Source of the DNA: Diatrype stigma
Taxonomy: Eukaryota; Ascomycota; Sordariomycetes; Xylariales; Diatrypaceae
Length of the DNA stretch: 64,000 nt
Assembly (NCBI GenBank): GCA_022225965.2
Contig: JAKJXP020000004.1
Location: forward strand, 496,001 to 560,000
Direction: 5' to 3'
A program made the position numbers and the translations under genes. Under the pieces are notes generated by a model. The model saw only the letters and a list, made by a program, of their open reading frames with translations. It was not told where the DNA came from and did no database searches. Shown in pieces: positions 1 to 12,057 of the stretch (position 1 is its first letter; each line of letters starts with the position of its first letter).

Positions 1-59
1 GCTCTTTGGTGATCATAACTATTGAAGAAACCAAGCAAGAACCAGGGGAAACTGGCATC

Positions 60-3000
60 ATGAATGGGCACACGAACGGCTACGCCAATGGTTTTTCCAA
101 TGGGAACAATGTGAATGGCAACAAAACTAATGGCCACAGCAATGGCCACAGCAATGGCCACAGCAATGGCCACAGCAATGGCCACAGCAATGGCCACGTC
201 CACGGTGCTCATGAACCTGAACAGACCACACCCGAGTTGGAGCCTATCGCAGTCGTCGGCATGGGTAAGTCTCTAACCTGAATTCTTGCCCCTGAATTCT
301 GGCCCCTGAATTCTTGCCCCAGCAAGAGCAAGAACACAATCACTTGCACTTCGACCACCGCTCACACAACCACAACGCAGGATGCCGCCTGCCAGGTGAC
401 GTTTCGTCGGCTTCAGAGTTCTGGTCCATGCTACTAGCCGGCCGTAGCGGACAGACGCCGCGAGTGCCACCACACCGCTTCAACATCGACGCGCACTATC
501 ACCCTAGGCGCGATAGACCTGGCAGTCTTCCGGTCCTGGGCGTAAGCACTATTACATGGCCTGTTCTGAACATCTAGACCACTTACTGACAGAAACCGCA
601 GGGCTACTTTCTCGAAGACAAGCTGGGCCCTTTCGACCCAGGCGCGTTCGGGATCTCGCCTGTTGAGGCGGCATGGATGGACCCCCAACAGCGCAAGCTC
701 CTCGAGGTAGTCTACGAGGCCTTTGAGAGTGGCGGCGTGACGCTCGAGGCAGTGGCGGGCTCGCGCACCGGCGTCTGGGCCGCCACCTTCACGTCCGATT
801 GGCTGCAGATCGCGTCCAAGGAGCCGGCGTTCCGGCACACGATGGCTGCGACCGGCGTCGACCCGGGCATCCTCAGCGACCGCATCAACTACATATTCGA
901 CCTCCGCGGGCCGAGCAGCGTGTGCAACACGGCGTGCTCGTCGTCCGTCTACGCCCTCCATGGAGCGTGCAACGCGCTGCGCGCCAACGAGTGCGACGCG
1001 GCGGTGGTCGGCGGCACGAACCTTGTCTTCACCGTCGACCAGCAGATGAATTCTGCCAAGATCGGCGTGCTATCACCACGCTCGACCTGCTTTACCTTCG
1101 ACGAGAGCGCCGATGGCTACGGGCGTGGCGAGGGCGTGGGCGCTGTGTACCTTAAGCGGCTGTCCGATGCTCTTCGCGACGGCGATCCAATCCGCGCCGT
1201 GGTGCGCGGCAGCGCCGTCAACCACAACGGCAAAGCCTCGACGGCCAGCATCTCGTACCCCGGTGTGGGCGGCCAGATAATTGTCATGGACGAAGCATAC
1301 CGCCGCTCCGGGAACCTGAACCCGCTGGACACGGGCTTCGTCGAGACCCACGGCACGGGCACCGCCATCGGCGACCCCATCGAGGCCGAGGCGATCGGCA
1401 AAGCGCTGAACCGCCACCGGCGCCCGGGTGTCGACGCGCCGCTCATGATCGGCGCCGTCAAGACCAACATCGGCCACGGCGAGGCCGTCTCGGGCCTGTC
1501 GGCGCTGATCAAGGCGGTGCTCGTGTGCGAGCGCGGCATCATCCCGCCGACCATCGGCATCCAGAAGCTCACGTCCAAGATCAAGTGGGACACCTGGCAG
1601 ATCCAGGTGCCCGTGCAGCCGACGCCGTTCCCGGCACACCTCCCCGTCCGCCGCGTGTCCGTCAACACCTGCGGGTACGGCGGGACCAATGCTCACGTCG
1701 TCGTGGAGGAGGCCGCGCCCTGGCTGCCTGAAGCCCACAGCCCGTCCTACACATACGCCGAGGACAGCGCGAGCACCACCCCCGCGGCGGCCGCGCCAAA
1801 CCACCGCACAAGACCGTTTCTCTTGCCCTTCTGTGCGGCCGACAAGCTGGCCCTGCAGCAGATCATCGCGGCTCACGCAAGTGTTGTAGCCAAGTACAGC
1901 CTGCACGACCTAGCCTTCACACTCGGCACGCGACGTACCCGCCATTCAACCCGCGCCTTCACTGTGGTCAGCCTCGACACGCTGGCCGACAACTTCGCCA
2001 ACGCCAACTCGGCCTTCACGTGGGCCGACAAAAAACAGCAGCAGACGGTAGCGCGCGTTGGCTTTGTCTTCACAGGCCAGGGCTCTCAATGGCCACGCAT
2101 GGGCGCCGACCTGATCGTACACAGCGCGCGGTTCCGCGCCTCGATCCGCGTCATGGACAAGGCACTCGGCGCACTGCCGGATGCGCCTGAATGGACCATC
2201 GAGGCCATGCTGCTTGCAGGCGAGGCTGAGTCCCGCGTCTCCGAGGCCGAGTTTTCGCAGCCGCTGTGCACGGCTGTGCAGGTGGCGCTGACCGAAGTGC
2301 TGGCCGACTGGGGCATCAAGCCCTGTGTCACGATCGGGCATTCCTCTGGTGAGATGGCAGCGGCACACGCGGCGGGCCTGATTTCGGCACAGGAGGCTAT
2401 CATGGCCGCCTTTTACCGCGGGCAAGTTACCAAGTCGGTGCGCGATGGTGGCGCCATGCTGGCTGTGGGGTTGGGCTCGGAGGCCTCTGCTGAGCACATT
2501 GCTGCCATCGGCGCCGAAGGCAAGGTCGTGGTCGCGTGCCACAACTCGCCCACGAGCTCGACGCTCAGCGGCGACGCAGACAAGCTGGACCAGCTGCGCG
2601 CGCGGCTCGATGCTGAGGGCGTCTTCGCGCGCGCTGTCAAGACCGGAGGCAAGGCATACCACTCCCACTATATGGCGGCTGTGGCCGACAAGTACGAGGC
2701 ACGATTCCGGGCGGCACAGCGATATCTGAAGCTTGATGAGACCCGTCTCCTATCCTCGCAGGGCGTCAAGATGGTTTCGTCAGTGACAGGTAAGATGCTA
2801 CCGTCGTGGGCGGTGCTCGACGAGACGTACTGGTCTGCCAACCTGCGCAGCCCCGTGCTGTTTCACCAGGCCATGAAGCAGCTGCTCGCGGCCCCCGAAT
2901 TTTCCGATCTCGATGTCCTCATCGAAATCGGTCCGCACCCCGCCATGGCTGGGCCCGTCAAGCAAATCGTGGCTACCCTGGGTGAAGAGAGGGCCAAGCT

Positions 3001-6000
3001 CGAGCATCTTCCTTCCCTTACGCGAGGTAACGATTCGGCCGCCACGCTACTCAAGCTGGCTGGCGAGCTGTTCACACGCGGATACCCACTCGACATGGTG
3101 GCCGTGGCCGGGGCGTATCTGGCTCCCGAAGCGGACTCCACCGGGTCAGAGTTGGCGCCATTCGTACCGGCACCACGCGGCCGCACCATTGTTGACCTGC
3201 CAGGGTACCAATGGAATTACTCACGGTCCCTCTGGCCCGAAAGCCGGGCAAGCAAAGAGCATCGACACGCAACGCACATGCGGCACGACGTGCTTGGCCA
3301 GCAGACTCTCGGGGCTTCCCCAAGCGAACCGACATGGCGCAACATTTTGCGCCTGCGTGACCTGCCATGGCTTCGTGATCACATGCTTGGTCGCGAGGCC
3401 GTCTTCCCTGCGGCGGGCTACTTTGCCATGGCCATCGAAGCCGCCACGCAGCTACACGAGCGCGCCGAGAGCGAAGCGGGAAAGCTAGAGCACGAGGTCG
3501 CCGCGGTCGAGAGTTATACGCTGCGGGACGTTAGCATCCATAAGGCTCTAGTTACTCCTGATGACGACGACGGCATCGAGGTATTGACGAACCTGCGGCC
3601 ATCCGTTGGAAGGGGCGATGGCTGGTGGGACTTCTCCGTATCGTCGATCGACGTCAAAGACGGCACCCGCAAGGAGCACATGGCCGGCAGCATCCGCCTG
3701 AACGCCGCAACCTCGCTCACCAGGAAGCAGCCCCGTCGAGCCCCACGAGAAGCTCCTGAGTTCGCACAGCGCGCGACGGGACGGGCCTGGAACCAAGCCC
3801 TACGCGACGTCGGCTTCGACTACGGCCCGACCTTCGCCGACATGGACGACGTCCGTTTCGACGGGCGCACCTACGCCGCCAGCTGCACCACAACGGTGAA
3901 GCAGATCGTGGACGAGGCGCTTGGCGAGTCGCGCTATTCGCTGCACCCGGCCTGCGTGGACTCGGCGCTACAGCTGAGCATCGCCGCTATCTATGCCGGG
4001 CGCACGGCCGCGATGCCGTATGGTGTTGTGCCCGTCTGCGTAGACGAGGTGACTGTGTGGACGCCGAGCGTGAAGCAGCTGGCGGCGCGGCATGCGACGG
4101 CTTTTGCGTGGGTCGACCAGCGCGGCGTGCGGTCGTTCGATAACAGCGTGCAGATGGCGGCGGCGGATGGCGAAATGGTGCTGGAGATGCTGGGCGTGCG
4201 AACCACTGCCTACGAGGCTGCAGTGCCGCAGAGCCATAACGGCACCCTGGCTCCAGCACCGTACGGCGAAATGGTGTGGGAGCAGGACATCGATACTCTT
4301 CTGGATGGGACCGGCGACGTTGACGGCTTCACCGCTACTGATTTGGTGAATTTGGCCTTGTTCAAGCGCCCCAGCACCAAAGTCCTCATGGTGGGCGACG
4401 ACAAAATGCCTACTTTGGCCTCTTTGAACCAGAATCCTCTGGCGTCGTGCACAGCCGCCTTTACAACCACGCTTGGCGACAGGGAAGCGGCTTCGTCGGC
4501 CAAGGAGGCCATCGAAGCCAAGTTCACCAATGCGAGCGTTACCTCAATCGATACCTCCGCGGATCTGGATGCCCAGGGCTTCGCTCCAGCCTCTTATGAT
4601 CTCCTTGTCGCGCCTAGCCAGCTTCTCGCCACACTGAAACACCTTGTCGAACCAGACGGACTCCTCATTGCGAGCAACACAAACACCATAGGGCACGTCG
4701 GAGTGGCGGCTACCGCTACGCATGATCATTCGAGCGGCGAAGCAGTGCACAGCGTTGTCCTGGTCTACCACAAAGAGCCGCACCCTGTTCTCGAACCGGT
4801 CAAGGCGGCGTTGCGCGCTCAGGGATGGCAAGTGACTGTCAACAGCATCGAATGGGCGCTTCAAGCCAATGCGGAACACCTGGGTCACGTAGTTATGCTC
4901 GCTGACCTCGAAAGTCCCCTTCTCGCTACGGTGACTGAGACGGAGTTTCAAGCAATCCAGCACCTGACCAATTCGGCCTCTTCGTTGCTTTGGGTCACCA
5001 ATGGCGGGCTCCTTGAGGGCAAGAGACCCGAGCACGCTCTGGTGTCTGGCCTCGCCCGCTCCGTGTCGTCCGAGCAGGCCTCGCTCGACTTCTGCACACT
5101 CGACATAGATACCGATGTGGTCTCCCCGTCGCAGATCACCCAGTCCATTGTGCGGGTAGCTACGCTGCAGAAGCAGCGCCGCGGAGGCCAAGCAGGAGCA
5201 GAAGAGTCCCCCGAGCGCGAGTTTTGCGTTTCGACAGGCGGAAGAACATACATCAGCCGTCTAGGGCGCCACGCGGCCCTTAACAAGATGTTCGGAACAT
5301 CCGCCACACCGGAGCCTACGTCCTTCACGCCAGGGACAACGCATGTTGCTGGCACTGTCCAGCACAGCAAGGTGGTGTTTGAGGTCCTGCGGGACGAGGA
5401 ATCGGCGGAGATCGAGGTGGGCCACGTCGAGGTGCAGGTCCAATATACCGGCTTGACGAGGGAGGGTGTCCTCGCAGTCACAGGCGCCGACTACCCAACC
5501 ACCTACAGCCACGAGCTTGGCGGTGTGGTGACGCGCGTTGGCCCCGGCGAGACGGGCGACTTGCGCGTCGGCGACCGTGTCGTCGGCTTCCACACCGGCC
5601 GTTTCGACAGCCACGCGCAGGTCCCTGCGGCAATGCTGAAGAAGCTTGACGCCAGTGACGATATGGCGGCGGTAGTGAGTCTGCTCGTGGCCTACGCCGT
5701 CGCCGGGTACGCCTTTGACGCGCTCGCCCGCCTGCAGCCTCACGAGACCGTACTTATCCTCTCCGGAACAGGCGCAAGCGGCGTGGCAGCCGCCCACGTC
5801 GCCACGGCCAAAGGCGGTGTGCCCTACGTCGTCGCGGCGAGCGATGAGGAAGCAGACTACTTGGCGAAGCAAGTACACCTCTCTGAGCGTCAGATTCTGC
5901 ACTCGCGCAAAGGGTCGGTCGCATTGCAGCTGAGCCTGGCGACCAACGGCCAGGGCGCCGACGTGGTGTTCAGCGGCGGCAGCGCCGTCAGTGCCAGTGA

Positions 6001-7583
6001 TGCGGGCGAGGCTTGGCGGAGCATCGCGCGCTTTGGTCGGTTCATCGACGCAGGACGCAAGGACGTGCTGAGCCGTGCCGCCATCGACGCCACGCCTGCT
6101 TTGCAGCGCAGTGCCTCGTATCTAGCCTTTGACATCGTGGACTTGCTCGAGGCGCGGCCGCACGCGGTGGCCGCGTTCTTACCGCTGATCCTCGACCTTT
6201 TCCGCGGGGGGCTCATCGCGGTGCCAGGCGTGCTCGACACGGTCAACCTCGCCGGCCTCGAGGGTTCCCTCAGCGCGTTCTCGGACGCCTTCGGAACCGC
6301 CAAGACGGTTGTGAGCTACGAGGCTTGTGAGGTGCTGGCCGTGCCGGTGCAACGCGCCCCGCTGCATTTCTCGCCGGATGTCACGTACCTGCTGGTGGGC
6401 TGCCTGGGTGGGCTGGGCCGCAGTCTTACGTCGTGGATGATGGAATCGGGCGCGCGCCGATTCGCCTTCCTTTCGCGTTCGGGAGCTGACGCTCCATCGG
6501 CGGCCAAGCTGGTCGCAGACGTCGAAGCTGCCGGCGCCGTGGTGCAAGTGTTGCGCGGCGATGCCACGAGCCGTGCGGATGTGGAGCGTGCTGTTGCGGC
6601 AGTGCCCAAGGCGCACCCCATCCGAGGAGTTGTCCATGCTGCCATGGTGTTGCGGGTGAGTTCCTTTTCCCTTGCGAGCTGGAAGCCGCTGTCTGTCTTA
6701 TTTCGTTTCGATGCGCTTGGCTAACTCCGAACTCTCTTATCAGGATGGCATGTTCCACTCAATGCCGTACAAGAACTGGACCACCGCCGTAGCGCCCAAG
6801 GTCCTCGGAGCCGAGAACCTGCACGCAGTGCTCGCCAGGACGCCCTTAGACTTCTTCCTCATGACGTCGTCCGTGTCAGGCATCCTCGGCACCCCGGGCC
6901 AGGCCAACTACGCTGCCGCCAACAGCTACCTCGACGCGCTCGCGCGCCACCGCGTGCGCGCCGGCCTCGCCGCGACGGCCTGCGTGATCCCCATGGTGCT
7001 CGGCGTGGGCGTCGTCGCCGAGAACCACGAGCTCGAGGACTCGCTGCGGCGCAAGGGCATGTACGGCATCGACGAGGAGCACCTCCTGCAGTCGTTCGAG
7101 GCGGGCGTCGTCGTCGACCCAGCAACCACAGACCACGTCGTGATCGGCCTGGACCCGGCGCTGCTGCAGCGCGCGGTCGCCGACGAGGCTGCCACCGACA
7201 GCTTCTGGACCGAGGACGCGCGCTTCAGTCACGTGGTGCACAGCATGAGGAGCAGTGCCGGCGGCGAGGGCGGTGGTGGTGGCGCCGGCGTGTCGGTGCT
7301 TGCGGCGATCCGGGCGGCGGCTACGGCGGCAGAGGCGGTTGTGTTGGTGGGTGAGCACTTTGCGGTCAAGCTTGGGCGCATGCTGATGTTGGCTGACGAT
7401 GCGGTTGATCCGCTGAGCGGGTCGATCGCGTCGTACGGGATTGACAGCATGATTGGGGCCGAGCTGCGCAACTGGATCTTTAAGGAGTACAGGGTCGATA
7501 TTCCATTCCAGCAGCTCTTGTCGCCCACGTTAACGGTCGACAAGTTTGCAAGGCAGGTTGTGGCGGACACTCTCGGCGCTTGA
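60..7583 (+). CDS. Highly reducing type I polyketide synthase (KS-AT-DH-psiMT-ER-KR-ACP)
   Basis: Cytosolic iterative synthase expected to make a reduced polyketide chain from malonyl-CoA. Exons 60-264, 381-541, 602-6655 and 6744-7583 give 2419 aa, normal for the family; every junction restores consensus (for example VVGMG|CRLPGD at intron 1). Seen in order: KS with Cys234 in NTACSSS, His372 in HGTGT, His414 in NIGH; AT with Ser703 in GHSSGE; DH with His1049 and Asp1242; a short methyltransferase-like stretch (about 1375-1485) without a glycine-rich SAM motif; ER (about 1710-2030); KR with GGLG and an NYAAANSY active-site segment; ACP with Ser2375 in YGIDSM. The KS has Asn where DTACSSS usually has Asp. 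The start is the first ATG; the frame stays open upstream to the window edge, so a longer N-terminus is possible. No thioesterase domain follows the ACP, so release must use another route. Product unknown. Confidence 0.95.
129..197 (+). repeat. In-frame 12-bp coding minisatellite in PKS N-terminus
   Basis: Five perfect copies plus a partial sixth of AATGGCCACAGC, in phase with the PKS frame, encode repeated Asn-Gly-His-Ser before the KS domain. The perfect identity implies recent slippage or strong homogenisation. Confidence 0.95.
277..318 (+). repeat. Three tandem 14-bp copies inside PKS intron 1
   Basis: CCTGAATTCTTGCC is repeated three times head to tail (277-290, 291-304, 305-318) with one substitution in the middle copy. 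It lies wholly inside the intron spanning 265-380. Confidence 0.9.
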
Positions 7584-8202
7584 TTAGAATAGACGTTTAG
7601 CTTTTCCACTTGTTAGAACTTAGTACTGTAGAAGCTTTCTATTAGTGTTGCTTACGAAGTACAGAATACATCTCATTAACCAGGTTCCTCACACCAGTCC
7701 ATACCAATCACCGTAACGGCGGCGAGTCTGACTGTCGAAACTCCAATACCGGGGTGGGGTGCGTTGTGCTGTTGTCAACCGCGTAACGGAACCTTTACCA
7801 AGGGGCACAAGCAGACATGGTGCTATTGGCCATGTTCGGCGATGCGATGCCGCGATGGCAGCCACTGAAGCTGGACACTGCATCATTTCGTATGCCATTT
7901 CTTCAATCCAGGAAATACTACGTGATCAGAGCCTTACCTTCCTGTTTCCTGTATGTTACAATATAAATCGGTTCCCAGCTGCACTTCAGATAACGGAGTA
8001 CTAGCCAGTGATTCCACTTGGTAAGGGGCTACAGGGTCTTGTGTTCATCATTGAAAGACTGAGCGAATGATCGCTAATATACACACGCTCGTACATTTAC
8101 CCCCAATTCCCAAAAAAGGCTTTTGTGATAACGTCTTATAGAAAGCGGTTAGCATCGACGTGTATAGTCCATCGATCCCAACAGTTCAGCAAAGGGGCCG
8201 GT
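7584..8202. other. Intergenic, convergent 3' ends
   Basis: Space between the PKS stop and the stop of the converging gene at 8203. Presumably holds both 3' UTRs. No further gene or RNA seen. Confidence 0.6.
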
Positions 8203-9552
8203 TCAAGCCTCAGGGTTATCCGCTGGAGTTCTCGTGTCATTGGTGGTTTTGTACACGCAGAATGGCACAGGTGGAACGTGGTCCTTGCAACGGTTCCATG
8301 CCCCCCGCCAGTACCACTCTGCATCCCCCCGGCGCATATGTTCGGTTCTGTGATAAAGCGTCATGATGCGATCGGTCAGGGGGGCATCGTGAAGGTCCGT
8401 AGAAGCTGTAGAGCCGTTGCGCATGAACCGCCCAAAACGGTCTGCGGTATCATCCGTTCCAATCATTTGCCCTGACGCGAGGTTAGGAGGAGTGAGCTTT
8501 CAAGGCGAAGAAGACCTGAAATGTCACTTACCGACAAATAGCGGCCGGCAAACCATATTGTCATCGAGCACTACTAGCTTGCCATTGCTCTCCTCAACCA
8601 CGAGCTTGTATTCCTAAAAGGTAAAATGAGTGTTTCAGTCTTCGCTTTTGTGTCATAATTATGCCATGAACTCATGCGATGGGGTGTTAGGTAGTGGTCG
8701 CTTACCCCTTTGCTATTCCTCCATAGCTGCAGACTCCCCTGGAAGATCAGTGCCTGGAGCACGCCACCTTCCTGCCTAAACCTGGGGAGTGTGTAGTCCA
8801 GGCCCCAGTGGTCGTAGGTGGCGAACAGATCAGCAAGCTGAAAGGTAAAGATGTAGAAGATGGCTGCTTGGAGGACGAGGAGGTTCGCGCTGAATTTGAC
8901 CCGCTCCGGGTCACCCTCAGCACGCGCTCGTGCCCAGCGCTGTTGAAACCCAAGTTCCGCCAGGAGCTGGACAAGTTAGCCTGGTGAACTTTGCTTCAGA
9001 CAGTAAAGAAATTTACCTTATCATCCATCTTGATGGCTCCGCGAAAATAGGTCTTCTCCGCGATCACGCCGTGGCCTCCAGGGTGATCCGCAAGACGCAG
9101 CATGGTTGGGTCGGGATCAGAGATCAAGGCGCAACATTTAGTATCCCACGCAGAAAGAACAAGCGGGAACTGCCACCGCATCCCGGCAAAGATCCCGTCA
9201 CGTTCAGTCTTATTCACTGTTCTGAGTTGTCTTCCCCAATGCGCATCAAGCTGATCCAAGTAATGCAACGCTGCCATAGCGGCATCGTGACACTGAAGCT
9301 TTCATTAGTTGGAAACAACGGCAATGACAAAAAAGGGGGGACACTCACAGTCTCGACTTCAATCGGGAATGCTGTAGGAAACGGCGATTCTGTCCAGAAC
9401 ACTAAATCGAAGTTCGCTTGGTCGACCAAAGTCTGCGAGGACCCCGTACCGTTGCCGTTGTCATCACCCTCGTCATCCGCAATCTGTTTCCGCGCAATTC
9501 TGATACGCGGGATCCATTGGGGGTCATGTGACTCGAAGCATCTACCCTCCAT
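8203..9552 (-). CDS. Hypothetical five-exon protein, 363 aa
   Basis: No single reading frame covers this gene; I assembled it from splice signals. Exons 9552-9349, 9292-9017, 8966-8706, 8613-8532 and 8471-8203 join in frame to 363 aa. All four introns start GT and end AG; the first has a CTAA branch-like site. Exon 3 reads as a soluble, aromatic-rich protein (segments FYIFTFQLADLFATYDHW and GVLQALIFQGSLQLW). Exon 2 holds LSAWDTKCCALISDPDP and LADHPGGHGVIAEKTYF. No signal peptide and no domain I recognise. It ends 0.6 kb from the convergent PKS stop and could be a cluster member or an unrelated neighbour; nothing in the sequence decides this. The start is the first ATG of exon 1. Confidence 0.75.
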
Positions 9553-10810
9553 GGTGGGCAGCTGTGATACTGAATGGTGCTGTATTGTCTAACACCTCGA
9601 CTTGCTTCCGCAGACAGGGTTCCAGGCTCACGTATTTATAGAAATGGCAGAAGTAGAGCGGCTGTAGTTACAGCATCACAAACGGGGCTCTTTGGCAACC
9701 AAGAAAACGTGATTAGGAAACATGGACGATATGTTTGCCATATACAGGAACACATCATGCAAGGGCTATAGCGGTAGCCTGAAGTAAAGATGAGTCGTCA
9801 CGGCTAGGACTTGCTGCATCATGATTTAACAATGAGGGCATCATGGAACGATTCACTTAGAAAGCAGGATGAATTTGTGCCACGAAGTCGTCCAGGAAGT
9901 CGTCCAGGCGGTACAGAACCCCCTTAAGACTCAACTATGCTCATGGCCCATGACCAAGTCCTTGGTGAACATGAGTCGGCAGGGCAGTCAGAAGTCTCAA
10001 CCGTAATACAGCAAATTGAGATGAATATGCCACTTCGGCTGCTTCGTTTCACAACTAAAAGTGGTGATACTAGCCTTTATGGGTTCAGAATGCAATATGC
10101 GCCGATCGATGGCAAAGGTACTGAGAGTCCAAGATTCTCACCCAAGACACTGGTGGCTCCATCGTCATCATTCCCCTATAATGATCGAATCTTACGCCAA
10201 TGCCAATCCCCTTGAGGCGGTTCGCATAGCAATAGGGCCTCATGTTTCATTAACCTTCAGGCAAGTCCATCCATCTGATATGAGTCAAACATATGGCCAA
10301 CTCCAAGCCTCTTGACGAGAATCTCGCTTACCTTGTGCATACTCGGCACGTAGTTCACGACTACATATTAATCGGCCGCCTTCACATATCCACACGTGAT
10401 ACCCGTCGTACCTGCAACATACAGCGCAAAGGGGGCCAACGGGCGGCGTCTTGTTCACTGTATTACCCGGATGCGTGCTGAAAAACATGTACGATGGCGA
10501 TAGTCGAAGACAAGAGGCAGTGAATCGGGGAGTGAAGCTTAGGAATGTATAGCAAGTCACGCGATCTCATCAACTCAAGAAGAAAGAAAGGTCAGTTGAA
10601 AAAGAAGGCTGCGATGCGTAGAACTCAAGGGCGACCTTGAGAAACAGGTAGCCGGGCAATGCAATTTTTTGACTCATGTTTCTCTTTTAGTAGTAGTACG
10701 CAGTAAACCGACTTCCCATCGCAAGGGGTGTCACCCATCCGGAAACAAAGCAGGTGACTGCTAATTAGTAATACCATGAACGTTTGTTTTTACATGTCCA
10801 CACGCAAGCC
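9553..10810. other. Intergenic, 1.26 kb
   Basis: Holds the upstream region of the 8203-9552 gene and the 3' side of the 10811 gene. Only short unconvincing reading frames on either strand; nothing recognised. Confidence 0.5.
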
Positions 10811-12057
10811 CTACGCTCCAGCCTCGGGGACAAAGGCGTACCTGGGCATCATGGCCATCCTCTCCTCGGGGCTCAGCTCGTCCTCGTAGATCATCTTGAC
10901 ATTCTTGTCCTTGTCCTTCTTGGCGGCCTTCTTCTCCGGCACCGCCGACTCCTCCTGCGCGGCCGCTTCCTCGGGCTTCCTGCCAGGTGGCTTGATACCG
11001 GCCTCAGCCATTCTGATGATCTGGTCGATGTCGTCTCCGTGCCGCGCAGCGCCCGACACCAGCTCGTCGATCGTCGATGCGCTCCCTGGCTGCCAGCCCT
11101 GCTGGCCAGGTCGGGGAGGCAGCCCCGGCGGAGCGGGCAGATTGCTGCCGGGCCGCGAGGGCAGATTGGACGGTGGGTATCCGACAGGATACTGCTGGGG
11201 AGGTGGCGAGTAGCCGGTAACGGGCTGCGGGGGGAATCCAGGGTATGCACCGCCAGGCGGCGGGAAGGGTGAGTTCTGCATAACAATGGCATTAGGTATC
11301 ATAACGATAAGTATAGATTGAGGACACAACATACAAATGCACCAGGTGACTGTGTCTGCGAGGGGCTGCGCCCATCGGGGAGACCCTGAGGGGGGGTTGG
11401 ATTTGCGCTGCCTCCATTGGCTGCTTTCTGTGCTGCGATTCTCGCGCGGTGATCCGCCAGCCGTTGCTTGATCTCTTCCGGAGTCTCGACCTTGAGCTTC
11501 TTGGGGGGTCTCTTTGGGTTCTGGCCCGGAGGCGGGTTACCGGTGGCGGCATATCGGTCGGCTTGGGCTTGGTAGAAGTTCTGGATGATGCGCTGGTTGT
11601 GCTGCTGGACTATGTCTTCCGGGATACCTTCCATACCAAAGATCTCGACATCCAAGCCCTGGCGGTTCGGAAGCGCATTTTCGACATGCGACAGAGACTC
11701 CTTGTGTACTTGGTTCATATGCACTGACAAACCTGCGCAGAAAAAAATGTGGTCAGTCATCGACTCGCGTTCACTTCGCGTTCAAGTTTACTTGACAAGA
11801 CAGGACTCCGTACCTCCAGCTGTGTTAAGGCGCCTTCCACATTTGTCGCATTTGAAATGCTTGGCCTTCTGATGCGATATCAAGAGCTTCAAGTCCTCAA
11901 AATCTCGCTCGCCTATGTAAAAAGGTCAGTCAGTTAGAAGATCTGTTGGGCTTCACGAAGATCTGCAGATAAGAGCGGCGAAGGACGTACAGTAGTAACA
12001 CCACGCGCGAGAGATGAGCTCCTCGACATCGGGGTGCCCGCGCTTCTTCTTTCCCAT
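10811..12057 (-). CDS. BuGZ/ZNF207-like C2H2 zinc-finger protein
   Basis: Exons 12057-11991, 11912-11814, 11732-11335 and 11275-10811 give 342 aa. The N-terminus has two fingers: Cys20/Cys23 with His36/His41, and Cys44/Cys47 with His60/His65. They are followed by [18 protein letters not shown] and GMEGIP, the arrangement of the BuGZ/ZNF207 family. The middle is rich in Pro, Gly and Gln. The C-terminal segment with [17 protein letters not shown] resembles the GLEBS motif with which BuGZ binds Bub3. In animals this family stabilises Bub3 at kinetochores and also associates with spliceosomes and microtubules; a spindle-checkpoint or splicing role here is inferred from family. Introns 1 and 2 split the finger region. 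Confidence 0.88.
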
